DNA of 64,000 nucleotides from Streptomyces jeddahensis (lineage in GTDB: Bacteria > Actinomycetota > Actinomycetes > Streptomycetales > Streptomycetaceae). A program made the position numbers and the translations under genes. The stretch spans positions 1 through 64,000 of the forward strand of contig NZ_LOHS01000200.1 in assembly GCF_001642995.1 (NCBI RefSeq), written 5' to 3'. Positions 7,923 to 16,069 of the stretch are shown here, one piece after another. Under the pieces are notes generated by a model. The model saw nothing but the letters and a program-made list of their open reading frames with translations, was not told the DNA's origin and did not search any database. The stretch's first letter is position 1. Every line of letters begins with the position of its first letter.

Positions 7923-8958
7923 AACCGTCCTCGCGGACACCGCCGCGGCCAAGGGCGCGGAGCCGGAGCCCAGGCGGACCGCACTGCTCGGCGGCCGGAT
8001 ACCCCTGGCCCGCCTGCGCGACCTGGCGCTCGTCCCGGCCATCGTCGTCATCGCGATCGTCGGACAGATCGTCAACCCGGTCTTCCTGCAGGCCGACAAC
8101 CTCATCAACGTCCTGCAGACCATGTCCGAGATCGCCCTGCTGGTCCTCGCCCAGACGATGGTCCTGATCGTCAAGAAGATGGATCTGTCGCTGGAGTCCA
8201 CCATGGGCCTCGCGCCCGGCGTCGCGGCCTGGCTGGTGGTGCCGGCCGGCGCGGGCCACGGACTCGGACTGCTCCCCGGCGCGTGGGCCGTCCCCGTCAC
8301 GCTCGCCGTGGGGCTGCTGGTCGGCGTGCTCAACGCCCTGCTGATCATCCGCTTCGGCCTCAACGGCTTCATCGTCACCCTTGGCATGCTGATCGTGCTG
8401 CGCGGTGTCCTCACGGGCATCTCCGGCGGCCAGACCTTCTTCCAGCTGCCGCCGTCGATGCTCTACCTCGGCACGGCGGAATGGTTCGGGATGCCCGCGT
8501 CCATCTGGATCTGCCTGGTGCTGTTCGCCGTCGCGATCGTGGTGCTCGGCTGGACCAGCTTCGGGCGCTCGCTGTACGCCATCGGCGGCAACGTCGACGC
8601 CGCGAAGGCGGCCGGCATCCGCACCGACCGGGTGCTGTGGATCGTCATCGTCACCGGCAGCGTGCTCGCCGCCCTCGCCGGGCTGATGCTCTCCGGACGC
8701 CTGGCTTCGGTCGCCTCGGCGCAGGGCAACGGCTACATCTTCACCGTCTTCGCCGCCGCCGTCATCGGCGGGATCAGCCTCAACGGCGGCAAGGGCACCA
8801 TGTTCGGGGCGTTCAGCGGCATCCTGCTGCTGTTCATGATCCAGAACGTGCTCACCCTCGCTGGCGTCCCCGCGCAGTGGATCGGCGCCCTCAACGGCCT
8901 GATCATTCTGGTCGCCCTGACCATCTCGCGCATCACGGGCGGCAAGGTCCAAGACTGA
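7915..8958 (+). CDS. Sugar ABC transporter permease (RbsC type)
   Basis: This 347-residue membrane protein has about ten hydrophobic segments and RbsC family features, including GLNGFIVTLGMLIVLRG in the middle and GNVDAAKAAGI in the cytoplasmic loop that contacts the ATPase. It forms the channel for the lipoprotein/ATPase pair encoded just upstream. GGAAGGAG precedes the ATG, inside the 3' end of the ATPase gene, so translation is coupled. The next gene starts 94 bp downstream after a strong hairpin. Confidence 0.87.
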   Translation: MPETVLADTAAAKGAEPEPRRTALLGGRIPLARLRDLALVPAIVVIAIVGQIVNPVFLQADNLINVLQTMSEIALLVLAQTMVLIVKKMDLSLESTMGLAPGVAAWLVVPAGAGHGLGLLPGAWAVPVTLAVGLLVGVLNALLIIRFGLNGFIVTLGMLIVLRGVLTGISGGQTFFQLPPSMLYLGTAEWFGMPASIWICLVLFAVAIVVLGWTSFGRSLYAIGGNVDAAKAAGIRTDRVLWIVIVTGSVLAALAGLMLSGRLASVASAQGNGYIFTVFAAAVIGGISLNGGKGTMFGAFSGILLLFMIQNVLTLAGVPAQWIGALNGLIILVALTISRITGGKVQD

Positions 8959-8960
8959 AC

Positions 8961-8983
8961 CGGGCGGCCGTCCAGGCCGCCCG
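8961..8983 (+). terminator. Intercistronic hairpin between transport and catabolic genes
   Basis: CGGGCGGCC and GGCCGCCCG form a perfect 9-bp stem with a 5-nt loop directly after the permease stop. It could partly terminate, or protect the upstream mRNA, so that transporter and enzyme levels differ. The enzyme genes have no obvious separate promoter in the remaining 70 bp. Confidence 0.5.
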
Positions 8984-9052
8984 TCACCCTCTGCCGCCCC
9001 ACGTCTCGTCGCAAGGGGCCGTACCGCCCCTGCCGTCACAGGAGTTGCCGCC

Positions 9053-10387
9053 ATGTCATCCGCCCTGTCCGCTTCCCCGGCCTCTGCCCGCATCACCGCC
9101 CTGGACGTGCTGGACGTGCGTTTCCCGACGTCCGAGCACCTGGACGGGTCGGACGCGATGAACCCCGAACCCGACTACTCCGCCGCCTATGTCGTCCTGC
9201 GCACCGACGCCGGCGACGGACTGGAGGGCCACGCCCTGGCCTTCACCACCGGCCGCGGCAACGACGTGCAGGCCGCCGCCATCGCGGCCCTCGCCCCGCA
9301 CGTGGTGGGCCTCTCGGTCGAAGAAGTCTGCGCCGACCTCGGCGCGTTCTCCCGCTCCCTCGTCCACGACCCCCAACTGCGCTGGCTCGGACCGGAGAAG
9401 GGCGCCATCCACATGGCCACCGGCGCGGTCGTCAACGCCGCCTGGGACCTGGCGGCCAAGCGGGCTGGAAAGCCCGTATGGCGCTTCCTCGGCGAGATGT
9501 CCCCGGAGGAACTGGTCGCACAAGTCGACTTCCGCTGGCTCAGTGACGCCCTCACCCCCGAGGAGGCCCTGGAGATCCTGCGCCGCGCCGAGCCCGGCCG
9601 CGAACAGCGCATCGGTCACCTGCTCGACCGGGGCTACCCCGCCTACACCACCACGCCCGGCTGGCTCGGCTACTCCGACGAGAAGCTGGCCCGCCTCGCC
9701 CGCGAGGCCGTCGCCGACGGCTTCACGCAGATCAAGCTGAAGGTCGGAGCGTCCCTGGAGGACGACGTACGGCGCATGCGCACCGCCCGCGAGACGGTCG
9801 GCGACGGCATCCGCATCGCGGTGGACGCCAACCAGAGATGGGACGTCCAGCCCGCGATCGACTGGATGAGCGCGCTGGCCCCCTACCAGCCGTACTGGAT
9901 CGAGGAGCCCACCTCACCCGACGACATCCTCGGCCACGCCGCCGTCCGCCAGGCCGTCAGGCCCATCAAGGTCGCCACCGGCGAGCACATCGCCAACCGG
10001 GTCGTCTTCAAGCAGCTCCTTCAGGCCGGCGCGGTGGACATCGTGCAGATCGACTCCGCGAGAGTCGGCGGCGTCAACGAGAACATCGCGATCCTTCTGC
10101 TCGCCGCGAAGTTCGGAGTGCCGGTCTGCCCGCACGCGGGCGGCGTGGGCCTGTGCGAGATGGTCCAGCACCTGTCGATGTTCGACTACGTCGCCGTCTC
10201 CGGCACCCTCGAGGACCGGGTGATCGAGTACGTCGACCACCTGCACGAGCACTTCGTCGACCCGGTGCGCATCGCCGACGGCCACTACCTGGCGCCGGAG
10301 CGTGCCGGGCTGAGCGCGCAGATGCATCCCGAGACCCTCAAGGAGTACGCCTACCCCGACGGACCCGTCTGGACCGCCCGTGGCTGA
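9053..10387 (+). CDS. L-fuconate dehydratase (enolase superfamily)
   Basis: This 444-residue protein removes water from L-fuconate to give 2-keto-3-deoxy-L-fuconate. Enolase-superfamily landmarks are present: the KLK base motif (228-230) in TQIKLKVG, metal ligands Asp258 in VDANQRWD, Glu284/285 in WIEEP, and the Glu in VATGEH, then the C-terminal CPHAGGVGLCE. Length and the N-terminal DVRFPTSEHLDGSDAMNPEP match FucD-type dehydratases, which distinguish themselves from mandelate racemase by this segment. AGGAG lies upstream of the ATG. It is the anchor for assigning this operon to L-fucose or a sugar of the same configuration. Confidence 0.88.
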   Translation: MSSALSASPASARITALDVLDVRFPTSEHLDGSDAMNPEPDYSAAYVVLRTDAGDGLEGHALAFTTGRGNDVQAAAIAALAPHVVGLSVEEVCADLGAFSRSLVHDPQLRWLGPEKGAIHMATGAVVNAAWDLAAKRAGKPVWRFLGEMSPEELVAQVDFRWLSDALTPEEALEILRRAEPGREQRIGHLLDRGYPAYTTTPGWLGYSDEKLARLAREAVADGFTQIKLKVGASLEDDVRRMRTARETVGDGIRIAVDANQRWDVQPAIDWMSALAPYQPYWIEEPTSPDDILGHAAVRQAVRPIKVATGEHIANRVVFKQLLQAGAVDIVQIDSARVGGVNENIAILLLAAKFGVPVCPHAGGVGLCEMVQHLSMFDYVAVSGTLEDRVIEYVDHLHEHFVDPVRIADGHYLAPERAGLSAQMHPETLKEYAYPDGPVWTARG

Positions 10388-10571
10388 CGCCCAGCCCTCA
10401 TCGACGCCCTGGTCTGCGTCCTCGCCGGCCGATGGAACCGCTGCCGCCACCGTGGAGGAACTCCTGGACGGCTGCTCCGGCCCCGAGATCCATGCGGTGC
10501 TCGCCGGCACCGCGACGGCCTTCCACCACCTGACGCCTGCCCCGATGAAGGAGGGGACTCCGTGCTCCTGA
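10380..10571 (+). pseudogene. Sugar lactonase (amidohydrolase-2) stub, internally deleted
   Basis: From a GTG overlapping the dehydratase stop, a 63-codon frame ends with ELLDGCSGPEIHAVLAG followed by TATAFHHL. This is the usual C-terminal helix of amidohydrolase-2 lactonases such as L-fucono-1,5-lactonase (LLxxCSxxERxAVLxGTAxxFYRL). The first residues VADA may be the original start (family: VDAHHHLWD). About 230 residues including all metal ligands are missing, so it cannot be active. Its place between fuconate dehydratase and mutarotase is where a lactonase gene is expected. Still translated with the operon, since the next gene starts inside it. Confidence 0.5.
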
Positions 10572-10999
10572 CGGAACTGCTGCACCCCGGAATCCTCGAA
10601 GCCCTGGCCGGGTCCGGCCACGGCGCCCGCGTCCTGCTCGCCGACGGCCACTACCCCGCCAGTACGGCCACCGGCGAGTGGGCCAGAACCGTGCACCTCA
10701 ACCTGAGGCCGGGCGTACTGGACGTCACCACCGTGCTCGACGTCCTCCTGCGGGCGATCCCCGTGGAGTCGGCACAGGTGATGGTGCCGCCCGAGGGCGA
10801 ACCGGAACCGCCGGCCATCGCCGAGTACCGCGCCCGGCTGGCGCCCGCCCCGGTGGAGACGCTGGGCCGGTTCGAGTTCTACGACGCCGCACGATCATCC
10901 GACCTGGCGCTGGCGATCGTCACCGCCGACATCCGTACGTACGCCAACCTGCTGCTGACCATCGGCGTCCGCGCTGAAGGGACCCTGACCCCACGATGA
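10562..10999 (+). CDS. RbsD/FucU family sugar mutarotase
   Basis: This 145-residue protein belongs to the RbsD/FucU family, which interconverts sugar anomers. Signs are HPGILEALAGSGHG at the N-terminus, LLADGHYPAST with the conserved catalytic-site His, and the C-terminal TADIRTYANLLLTIGV with the conserved Tyr-Asn. FucU members are close to this length. In this operon it would present the right anomer of L-fucose to the 1-dehydrogenase. It starts with GTG behind GGAGGGG and overlaps the next gene by 4 bp. Confidence 0.85.
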   Translation: MLLTELLHPGILEALAGSGHGARVLLADGHYPASTATGEWARTVHLNLRPGVLDVTTVLDVLLRAIPVESAQVMVPPEGEPEPPAIAEYRARLAPAPVETLGRFEFYDAARSSDLALAIVTADIRTYANLLLTIGVRAEGTLTPR

Positions 11000-12039
11000 C
11001 ACTCGCAGTCCGCTACACCGCCGCCCGCACCCTGGACACCGCTCCCGCCGAGACCTCCGCTCCCGGACCCGGCGAGGTGGAGCTGGCCCCCGCGTACGTC
11101 GGTATCTGCGGCACCGATCTGCACATCTTCCACGGTGACATGGACGCCCGGGTGTCCGCGCCCGCCGTCCTGGGACACGAGATGTCCGGCCGCGTCGTAC
11201 GCGTCGGCCCGGGCGTGGAGGGCTGGCGGCCCGGTGACGCGGTCACCGTGATGCCGCTGCGCTGGGACGACACCTGCCCGGCCTGCCGTGCGGGCCATCA
11301 ACACATCTGCCAGCACCTGGACTTCATCGGCATCGATTCCCCGGGTGCGATGCAGCAGCGCTGGGTCGTGCCCGCCTCGACGCTCATCCGGCTGCCCGGC
11401 TCCCTTCCCCTGGACCGGGCCGCGCTGGTCGAGCCGACGGCGGTCGCCGTGCACGACGTGGGCCGGGCCGGGTTGCGAGATGGCGAGAAGGTCGTGGTGG
11501 TCGGCGGCGGCCCCGTCGGCATCCTCATCGCGCTGGTCGCGCGGGCCGCGGGTGCCGAGGTGCGGGTGGTGGAGCTGAGCGCCCACCGTCGGCTGCTCGC
11601 CGAGGAGTTGGGGCTGACGGCGTGGAATCCGGTCGACGACGACGTGCCGGAGCTGGTGCGGCAGTGGACCGGGGACGCGGGCGCGGACGTCGCCTTCGAG
11701 GTGTCCGGCGCGGCGGGCGGCGTGGACACGGCGGTGGACGTGCTGGGGGTGCGCGGTCGTCTCTGCCTCGTCGCCATCCACCCCCGTCCCCGCGAGGTCA
11801 ACCTGCACCGCTTCTTCTGGCGCGAACTCACCCTCGTGGGCGCCCGGCTGTACGACCGCTCCGACTTCGAGAAGGCGGTGACCCTGGTCGCCGACGGGAC
11901 CATTCCGGCCGAGCGGCTGATCAGCAAGGTCGTGCCGCTCACGCAGGCGCCCGCCGCCTTCGAGGCCCTGGAGGGCGGCGGTGACGTGATGAAGATCCTC
12001 GTGGAGTGCACCGACGACGCCCAGGGAGCCGCCGTATGA
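10996..12039 (+). CDS. Zinc-type medium-chain sugar dehydrogenase
   Basis: This 347-residue MDR protein resembles sorbitol and threonine dehydrogenases. Catalytic zinc ligands are seen in GICGTDLH and GHE, and the NAD fold has VVVVGGGPVG. The structural zinc loop reads DDTCPACRAGHQHIC: three cysteines remain and the first position of the usual four is Asp. Substrate is unknown. In this operon it could oxidise L-fucose at C1 or a keto-deoxy acid at C4; the aldo/keto reductase at 14161 and the SDR next door compete for those roles. ATGA overlap with the SDR gene gives tight coupling. Confidence 0.75.
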   Translation: MTLAVRYTAARTLDTAPAETSAPGPGEVELAPAYVGICGTDLHIFHGDMDARVSAPAVLGHEMSGRVVRVGPGVEGWRPGDAVTVMPLRWDDTCPACRAGHQHICQHLDFIGIDSPGAMQQRWVVPASTLIRLPGSLPLDRAALVEPTAVAVHDVGRAGLRDGEKVVVVGGGPVGILIALVARAAGAEVRVVELSAHRRLLAEELGLTAWNPVDDDVPELVRQWTGDAGADVAFEVSGAAGGVDTAVDVLGVRGRLCLVAIHPRPREVNLHRFFWRELTLVGARLYDRSDFEKAVTLVADGTIPAERLISKVVPLTQAPAAFEALEGGGDVMKILVECTDDAQGAAV

Positions 12040-12797
12040 CCGCCTTCGACCTCATCGGAAAGCTCGCCGTCGTCACCGGAGCCCGGCGCGGCATCGGCCG
12101 AGCCATGGCCCGCGCTCTCGCCGGGGCCGGCGCAGACATCATCGGCGTCAGCGCCTCGCTGGAGGAGTCCGGCAGCGCGGTGGAGAAGGACGTCCGCGCC
12201 GCGGGGCGTACGTTCGAGGCGATCCGGACCGACTTCGCCGATCCGGAGGCCGTACGGGCCCTGGGCTCGGATCTAGCCGGGCGGGAGCGGCCGGTGGACA
12301 TCCTGGTCAACAACGCGGGGACGATCCGCCGCACTCCGGCCGCCGAACACAGTGACGCGGACTGGGAGTTGGTGCTCCAGGTCAACCTCAACGCGCAGTT
12401 CGCGCTGAGCCGTGCGGTCGGCGCGGCGATGGTGGCCCGCGGCCAGGGGAAGGTCATCTTCACGGCGTCGCTGCTCAGCTTCCAGGGCGGCATCACGGTC
12501 CCCGGCTACACCGCCGCCAAGCACGGCATCGCCGGACTGACCAAGGCGCTGGCCAACGAGTGGGCCCCGCACGGCGTGAATGTCAACGCCATCGCGCCCG
12601 GCTACATCGCCACCGACAACACCCAGGCACTGCAGGACGACCCGGTGCGCAGCAAAGCGATCCTGGACCGCATCCCGGCCGGCCGCTGGGGCGACGCCGA
12701 CGACCTGGCGGGCGCCACGGTGTTCCTCGCCTCGGACGCCGCCGCCTACGTCCACGGCGTCGTCCTGCCCGTCGACGGGGGATGGCTCGGCCGATGA
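12036..12797 (+). CDS. KduD-like short-chain dehydrogenase
   Basis: This 253-residue SDR has the NAD motif GARRGIGRA (15-23), NNAGTIRR, and the catalytic Tyr-Lys in YTAAKHG. It resembles KduD (2-deoxy-D-gluconate 3-dehydrogenase) and the SDRs that oxidise 2-keto-3-deoxy-L-fuconate at C4. That second reaction would suit the operon: it leads to a diketo acid that a hydrolase splits into pyruvate and lactate. No such hydrolase gene is in the window. The ATG at 12036 overlaps the preceding stop; an upstream ATG at 12006 would lie inside the dehydrogenase gene and gives an unrelated leader. Confidence 0.8.
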   Translation: MTAFDLIGKLAVVTGARRGIGRAMARALAGAGADIIGVSASLEESGSAVEKDVRAAGRTFEAIRTDFADPEAVRALGSDLAGRERPVDILVNNAGTIRRTPAAEHSDADWELVLQVNLNAQFALSRAVGAAMVARGQGKVIFTASLLSFQGGITVPGYTAAKHGIAGLTKALANEWAPHGVNVNAIAPGYIATDNTQALQDDPVRSKAILDRIPAGRWGDADDLAGATVFLASDAAAYVHGVVLPVDGGWLGR

Positions 12798-13090
12798 CCG
12801 GCACCGACCTGGCCGCCGTACTGGCCGGAGCCCGTCTCCTGCCCGTGCTGACCGTGCCGTCCACGGCGACCGCCGGCCTCCTGGCCGACGCCGTCGCGGC
12901 GGGCGGTGCCCGGTGCGCCGAGGTCACCTTCCGCACCCCGGTCGCCGAGCGGGTGCTCAAAGAGATGGCCGCCCACGGCGGCCTGGCCCTCGGCAGCAGT
13001 TGGATGGCCACCACCGACCACCTTCGGCGGGGCGACTACGAGGACATCCGCCGACTGACCGCCGAGGCGGTGGAGAGGAGCATGACGTGA
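12794..13090 (+). pseudogene. KDPG-type aldolase (Eda) with a large in-frame internal deletion
   Basis: The frame is open for 98 residues against about 205-215 in the family. The first 56 match an Eda N-terminus (RLLPVLTVPSTA, then RCAEVTFRTP with the conserved Glu). At ALALGSSWM it jumps to the family's extreme C-terminus (GGSWMVxxDxLxxGDxxxI). Roughly 110 residues are missing, including the Schiff-base lysine segment FKFFPA and the phosphate-binding loops, so aldolase activity is not expected. Start and stop still overlap the neighbours by 4 bp, so coupling through the operon is kept. It may also be an assembly join; read mapping would decide. Confidence 0.65.
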
Positions 13091-14124
13091 TCGACGTGGT
13101 GGCCCTCGGCGAGGTGATGCTGCGCTTCGACCCGGGCGAGGGTCGGATCCGCACCGCCCGTTCCTTCCAGGTCTGGGAGGGCGGCGGCGAGTACAACGTC
13201 GTCCGCGGACTGCGCCGCTGCTTCGGCATGCGGACAGCCGTCGTGACCGCTCTCGTCGACAACGCGGTGGGCCGACTGGTGGAGGACCTGATCCTGCAGG
13301 GCGGCGTCGACACGTCGCTGATCCGCTGGGCGTCCGACGACGGCATCGGCCGCACCGCCCGCAACGGCCTCAACTTCGTCGAACGCGGCTACGGCATCCG
13401 TGGCGCGCTGGGCGTCAGCGACCGCGCGCACACCGCCGTCTCCCAGCTGCGCAAAGGGGATGTCGACTGGGACGCCGTGTTCTCGGCCGGGGTGCGCTGG
13501 TTCCACACCGGCGGTGTCTTCGCCGGTCTGTCCGACACCACGGTGGACGTCGCGGATGAGGCCATGGCCGCGGCCCGCCGCCATGGTGTCACCGTCTCGT
13601 ACGATCCCAACTACCGCCCCAGCCTGTGGGCCGGCCGGGGCGGCGCCGACGCCGCCCGCGGGGTCGACCTGCGCCTCGCGCGGCACGCCGACGTCGTGGT
13701 GGGCGCCCTGGGCCTGGCCGGGACGTACCCGGGCGACGTGCGGGTCAGTGCCGACGAGGTGCCCGACGCACTCGCCTCCGTCGCCGTCCTCCTGCCCGAC
13801 GCGAAGGTATTGGCGACGACCCTGCGCGAGGTCCCCTCGGCCGGCGTCAACGACTGGTCCTCGGCCGCCTGGTCCGCCGAAACCGGCTTCGTCACCGGCC
13901 CACGGATGCCCGGCCTGCAGGTCCTGGACCGCATCGGCTCCGGCGACGGATTCGCCGCCGGCCTGATCCACGGACTGCTCAGCGACGTCGGCCTGGAGCG
14001 CGCCCTGGCCTACGGCACCGCCCACGGCGCGCTCACCATGACCACGCCCGGAGACGTCTCCATGGCCTCGCTCGCCGAGGTCGAGGCGCTCATCGCGGGC
14101 GCCTCGGCCCACGTCAGACGCTGA
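13087..14124 (+). CDS. PfkB-family 2-keto-3-deoxy-sugar-acid kinase
   Basis: This 345-residue kinase has the PfkB N-terminal GEVMLRFDPG, substrate-side WEGGGEYNVVRGLRR, and the C-terminal signature DRIGSGDGFAAG with the catalytic Asp. It is closest in look to 2-dehydro-3-deoxygluconokinase, which phosphorylates O6 of KDG or KDGal. L-fucose derivatives are 6-deoxy and have no O6, so this kinase cannot act on 2-keto-3-deoxy-L-fuconate in the usual way. It suggests the operon also handles galactonate-like acids. GTG start overlaps the aldolase stub stop. Confidence 0.82.
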   Translation: MIDVVALGEVMLRFDPGEGRIRTARSFQVWEGGGEYNVVRGLRRCFGMRTAVVTALVDNAVGRLVEDLILQGGVDTSLIRWASDDGIGRTARNGLNFVERGYGIRGALGVSDRAHTAVSQLRKGDVDWDAVFSAGVRWFHTGGVFAGLSDTTVDVADEAMAAARRHGVTVSYDPNYRPSLWAGRGGADAARGVDLRLARHADVVVGALGLAGTYPGDVRVSADEVPDALASVAVLLPDAKVLATTLREVPSAGVNDWSSAAWSAETGFVTGPRMPGLQVLDRIGSGDGFAAGLIHGLLSDVGLERALAYGTAHGALTMTTPGDVSMASLAEVEALIAGASAHVRR

Positions 14125-14160
14125 CCGGTGCCCCCATCGCCCGTATCCCAGGAGCACGTC

Positions 14161-15174
14161 TTGCACCAGCGGAAGATCCAGAACACGTCCGTCTCCGTCA
14201 CCGAGCTCGGCTTCGGGGCGTCAGTGATCGGCAACCTGTACCGCGTCACTCCGGTGGAGGAGGCGACGGCCGCCGTCGATACGGCCTGGGAGGCCGGCAT
14301 ACGGTACTTCGACACAGCACCGCACTACGGCCTCGGCCTCTCCGAACGCCGCCTGGGCGCCGCCCTGCAAGGCCGCCCGCGCGAGGAGTACGTCATCTCC
14401 TCCAAGGTGGGCAGGCTGCTCGTGCCCAACGAAGAGCCACGCGGCGTCGACACCTGGGGCTTCGTCGTACGGGACGACCTGCGCCGGCAGTGGGACTTCA
14501 GCCGGGACGGCGTGCTCCGCTCCATCGAGGACACGCTGGAGCGCACCGGCCTGGACCGCCTCGACATCGTCTACCTGCACGATCCGGACGACCACTGGCG
14601 GCAGGCGGCCGAGGAGGCCATGCCCACGCTCGCGGAGTTGCGCGACCAGGGCGTGATCGGCGCGATCGGCGCCGGCATGAACCAGTCGGCGATGCTCACC
14701 CGCTTCCTGCGCGAGACGGCCGCCGACGTGGTGATGCTGGCCGGTCGCTACACGCTCCTGGACCAGTCGGCGCTGGACGACGTCCTGCCCGCCGCGCGGG
14801 AACTCGGCAAGAGCGTGGTGGCGGTGGGCGTGTTCAACTCCGGACTGCTCTCCCGCGACCGGCCCGCCGAGGGCATGAAGTACGACTACCAGGACGCCCC
14901 GCCGGCTCTGGTCGCCCGCGCCCGGGAGATCGCCGAGGTCTGCGAGGCGCACGGCACCACCCTGCCCGCCGCCGCGATCGCCTTCCCGCGCACGCATCCC
15001 AGTATCATCAACGTCACTCTCGGCATGCGGACTCCGGAACAGGTCAGACGAAACGTGGAACTCCATGATCAGCGCGTACCCGACGGCCTCTGGGACAATC
15101 TCCGCACTCAGGGGCTGATCAGGTCGGACGTGCTCCCGGAGCACGGTGGGGGGAGGGATGCGCGATGTCTCTGA
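14161..15174 (+). CDS. Aldo/keto reductase, probable L-fucose (D-threo-aldose) 1-dehydrogenase
   Basis: This 337-residue AKR has the tetrad region FDTAPHYGLG (Asp, Tyr), ISSKVGR (Lys) and YLHDPDD (His). The run LGFGASVIGNLYRV and the segment RGVDTWGFVVRDD are typical of D-threo-aldose 1-dehydrogenases, which oxidise L-fucose, D-arabinose and L-galactose to lactones. TTG at 14161 is chosen as start because CAGGAG sits 7 bases upstream and the protein then begins at the first beta-strand; a GTG 33 bp earlier lacks such a site. It probably performs the first oxidation step of this operon. It overlaps the regulator gene by 10 bp. Confidence 0.82.
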   Translation: MHQRKIQNTSVSVTELGFGASVIGNLYRVTPVEEATAAVDTAWEAGIRYFDTAPHYGLGLSERRLGAALQGRPREEYVISSKVGRLLVPNEEPRGVDTWGFVVRDDLRRQWDFSRDGVLRSIEDTLERTGLDRLDIVYLHDPDDHWRQAAEEAMPTLAELRDQGVIGAIGAGMNQSAMLTRFLRETAADVVMLAGRYTLLDQSALDDVLPAARELGKSVVAVGVFNSGLLSRDRPAEGMKYDYQDAPPALVARAREIAEVCEAHGTTLPAAAIAFPRTHPSIINVTLGMRTPEQVRRNVELHDQRVPDGLWDNLRTQGLIRSDVLPEHGGGRDARCL

Positions 15175-15887
15175 CGGACAAGGCCATCGAGCAGATCCGT
15201 GAGCTGATCCGGACCGGTGCGCTGCCTCCGGGCTCGAAGCTACCGCCGGAGCCGGACCTGGCCGCCCAGCTGGGACTGTCCCGCAACCTCGCCCGGGAAG
15301 CGGTCAAGGCACTGGCCGTCGCGCGGGTTCTGGAGGTCCGGCGGGGTGACGGCACCTATGTGACCAGCCTGCAGCCGAGTCTGCTCCTGGAGGGGCTCGG
15401 CGGCGCGGTGGAGCTGCTGCAGGGCGACTCGGTCGCCCTGCAGGACCTCATGGAGGTACGGCGGCTCCTCGAACCGATGGCCACGGCCCTTGCCGCCACG
15501 CGGATTTCTGATGAGCAGTTGGCCGAGGTGAAGCGGCACTTGGACGCCATGCGCGAGGCCCGCGACGACGTCGAACGGCTCAACATCCACGACGCCGCCT
15601 TCCACCGTGCCGTCGTCTCGGCCACGGGCAACGAGACCCTCCTCACCCTCCTGGAGGGGATCTCCGGCCGCACCCTGCGCGCCCGCATCTGGCGTGGTCT
15701 GGTCGACGACAAGGCCGCGGGCCGCACCCTCGCCGAGCACGAGGCGATCTTCAACGCGCTGTCCACCCGTGACGCCGCCCTCAGCCAGGCCGCCGCACTG
15801 CTGCACGTGAGCAACACCGAGCAGTGGCTGAGGGAGCACCTGCGCTCGGGCGAACCCCTGCCCTTCGGGACGACAGGGCGGAAGTGA
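15165..15887 (+). CDS. GntR/FadR-family regulator of the fucose operon
   Basis: This 240-residue protein has a GntR winged helix at residues 5-70 (PDLAAQLGLSRNLAREAVKAL) and an FCD ligand-binding domain from about 90 to 225, with the expected metal-binding His positions (for example FHRAVV). FadR-type regulators usually repress sugar-acid operons and are released by a pathway intermediate. It is the last gene of the operon it probably controls, overlapping the reductase. Likely target: the divergent region 4787-5249. Confidence 0.85.
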   Translation: MSLTDKAIEQIRELIRTGALPPGSKLPPEPDLAAQLGLSRNLAREAVKALAVARVLEVRRGDGTYVTSLQPSLLLEGLGGAVELLQGDSVALQDLMEVRRLLEPMATALAATRISDEQLAEVKRHLDAMREARDDVERLNIHDAAFHRAVVSATGNETLLTLLEGISGRTLRARIWRGLVDDKAAGRTLAEHEAIFNALSTRDAALSQAAALLHVSNTEQWLREHLRSGEPLPFGTTGRK

Positions 15888-15918
15888 GGGGCGGCGCCGC
15901 CGGCCCAGATCAAAACAC

Positions 15919-16035
15919 CTAGTCCCTCAAGATGCGCCATCGGTTGTCGGCGGTGCCGTTGTCCGAGTCCTGGACTGCGAACGCGCCGACGGCGGTGGAG
16001 TTGTTCGCGATGGCGAGCAACTTGCCGCTTGTCGA
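15919..16035 (-). pseudogene. Ricin-type lectin domain C-terminal remnant
   Basis: On the minus strand a 38-codon frame reads SGKLLAIANNSTAVGAF and ends AVQDSDNGTADNRWRILRD before a TAG. This is the last repeat of a ricin-type lectin domain (usual form: SGKxLxVxNNSTADGAxxxQWxDNGxxxQxWxL). There is no start codon or upstream part. It lies just after the GH43 stop and probably comes from another lost glycosidase. Confidence 0.5.
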
Positions 16036-16069
16036 AGCGGCCCGAGGGGTAACAGGCCGCAGTTGTGGC

